A stretch of DNA of 64,000 nt from Streptomyces griseoaurantiacus (GTDB taxonomy: Bacteria; Actinomycetota; Actinomycetes; Streptomycetales; Streptomycetaceae), in assembly GCA_014656015.1 (NCBI GenBank), contig BNBP01000001.1, positions 242,515 through 306,514 on the forward strand. The letters run 5' to 3'. The position numbers and the translations under genes were made by a program. Positions within the stretch are counted from its first letter, which is position 1. Each line of letters opens with the position of its first letter. Positions 63,272 through 64,000 of the stretch are shown here, piece after piece. The notes beneath the pieces were generated by a model that saw only the letters and a list, made by a program, of their open reading frames with translations, was not told the DNA's origin and made no database searches.

Positions 63272-64000
63272 ATGCCCGGTGCCCACGCCAAGCCCTCGAA
63301 GTTCTCAAGGTCCTCGCGGCCCTCAAGGCCGTCCCGGCCCTCCGGGGAGTGCGAGCCCTCGCGGCCCGCCAGGTTCGCCGCGATCCGGGTCCGCCGGCTC
63401 CCGTTCCTCGCCGTCCTGCGTCTGGGCGGCCCCTCCGAGATCTGGTTCAAACCGGCACTGAGCGTCGTCGCCGCCGTCGCGCCGCCCAATTTCGCGCTGC
63501 TCGCCCTCGGCCGCCTCGACCTCGCGATGTACACGATGGCGGGCGGCCTGTGCGCCCTCTACGCGCACAGCCGCCCGTACGCCGCGCGGGCCCGCGTCCT
63601 CGCCCTGGTGGCGGCCGGCATGCTCGCCGGGCTCGCCGTCGCCCTGGTGGCGGCCTCGCTCACGAGCGACGCCCTCGTCCTGGTGCTCGTCGGCGCGCTG
63701 CTCGCCGCCGTGCAGAAGACGGTGTGCGACGCGACCCGCGTCGGCCCGCCCGGTCACGTCATCCTCACCTTCATCTCCTCGGCAGCCCTGTTCGCGCCCC
63801 AGTCCCTCGGGCAGGTCCCCGGACACCTCGGGCTGACCGCCCTCGCCGGTGCCTGGGCGTGGATCGTCGGCATGGCCCCCGGCCTCCTCCGGCCGCACGG
63901 ACCCGAGCGCCGTACGACCGCCCAGGCGCTGCGGGCGGCCGCCGCGTACGCCGCGCGGCGTGGCACCGGCGAGGGCGAGGGCCGTGCGCGCGCCGCGGCC
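63272..64000 (+). CDS. FUSC-family membrane protein (partial, runs off the window)
   Basis: The first 243 codons of a frame that is open to the end of the window. The N-terminal 40 residues are rich in Ser, Arg and Pro. Then LGGPSEIWFKPALSV (about 52-66), LALGRLDLAMYTMAGGLCALYAHSRPYAARAR and later hydrophobic segments give the N-terminal helix block of an actinobacterial FUSC-type protein (fusaric acid or aromatic acid exporter group). The C-terminal part is not visible. It is preceded by a probable leaderless promoter at 63260. Confidence 0.8.
   Translation, partial: MPGAHAKPSKFSRSSRPSRPSRPSGECEPSRPARFAAIRVRRLPFLAVLRLGGPSEIWFKPALSVVAAVAPPNFALLALGRLDLAMYTMAGGLCALYAHSRPYAARARVLALVAAGMLAGLAVALVAASLTSDALVLVLVGALLAAVQKTVCDATRVGPPGHVILTFISSAALFAPQSLGQVPGHLGLTALAGAWAWIVGMAPGLLRPHGPERRTTAQALRAAAAYAARRGTGEGEGRARAAA

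Overview
The window is about 64 kb of very GC-rich, gene-dense DNA. GTG and TTG starts are frequent, start and stop codons often overlap (ATGA, GTGA), and the genes include a DevR/DevS-type two-component pair, actinobacterial Nar operons, LacI-controlled sugar operons and DUF families common in actinomycetes. This points to a Streptomyces or close relative. I see no rRNA, tRNA, insertion sequence, prophage or CRISPR array, so this looks like ordinary chromosome arm rather than a mobile island.

Layout. (1) 1-13.5 kb is a catabolic block: an EthD-like protein and an MFS exporter; a leftward six-gene sugar operon (lipoprotein binding protein, two permeases, LacI regulator, clan GH-A hydrolase, GH3 beta-glucosidase); an epoxide hydrolase; and an amidohydrolase divergent from a MarR regulator with two near-identical palindromic operators between them. 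(2) 13.6-41.5 kb is a hypoxia/nitrogen-oxide island: a DevR-like response regulator and DevS-like GAF-GAF kinase, a DUF2249 protein, a stand-alone cyclic-nucleotide-binding domain, nitrate reductase operon 1 with a VKOR gene (leftward), a radical SAM/SPASM gene coupled to a membrane-cupredoxin-NirK fusion and a CopD-like protein, an Acg-type nitroreductase, a PPOX-like protein, a NarK transporter, a hemerythrin, and nitrate reductase operon 2 (rightward). (3) 41.5-50.1 kb holds katG with its Fur-type regulator, then a TetR regulator divergent from a PaoABC-like molybdenum aldehyde/xanthine dehydrogenase operon with its XdhC-type maturation factor. (4) 50.2-64 kb is mixed: a class A beta-lactamase, Lrp/AsnC regulator, two FUSC-type membrane proteins (the last cut by the window end), a lactonase, a sirohydrochlorin-chelatase-like protein, an N-acetylglucosamine-kinase-like gene coupled to ung, a BNR-repeat protein, TetR, DUF2630, PAP2 phosphatase, an M56 peptidase and a DUF5134 protein.

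How it fits together. The island is the most interesting part. Five intergenic regions in it carry a 15-bp element of the form GGGNCS-N3-GGCCCY: upstream of the response regulator, between narG1 and the radical SAM gene, and upstream of the Acg, PPOX and NarK genes. The gene set resembles the mycobacterial DosR regulon, so I infer an autoregulated DevR-like regulon controlling nitrate uptake (NarK), nitrate reduction (Nar1) and nitrite reduction to NO (NirK fusion). Nar2 has no convincing copy of the element. NO is a classical ligand of DevS-type haem GAF domains, so feedback from the pathway onto its own sensor is possible but unproven.
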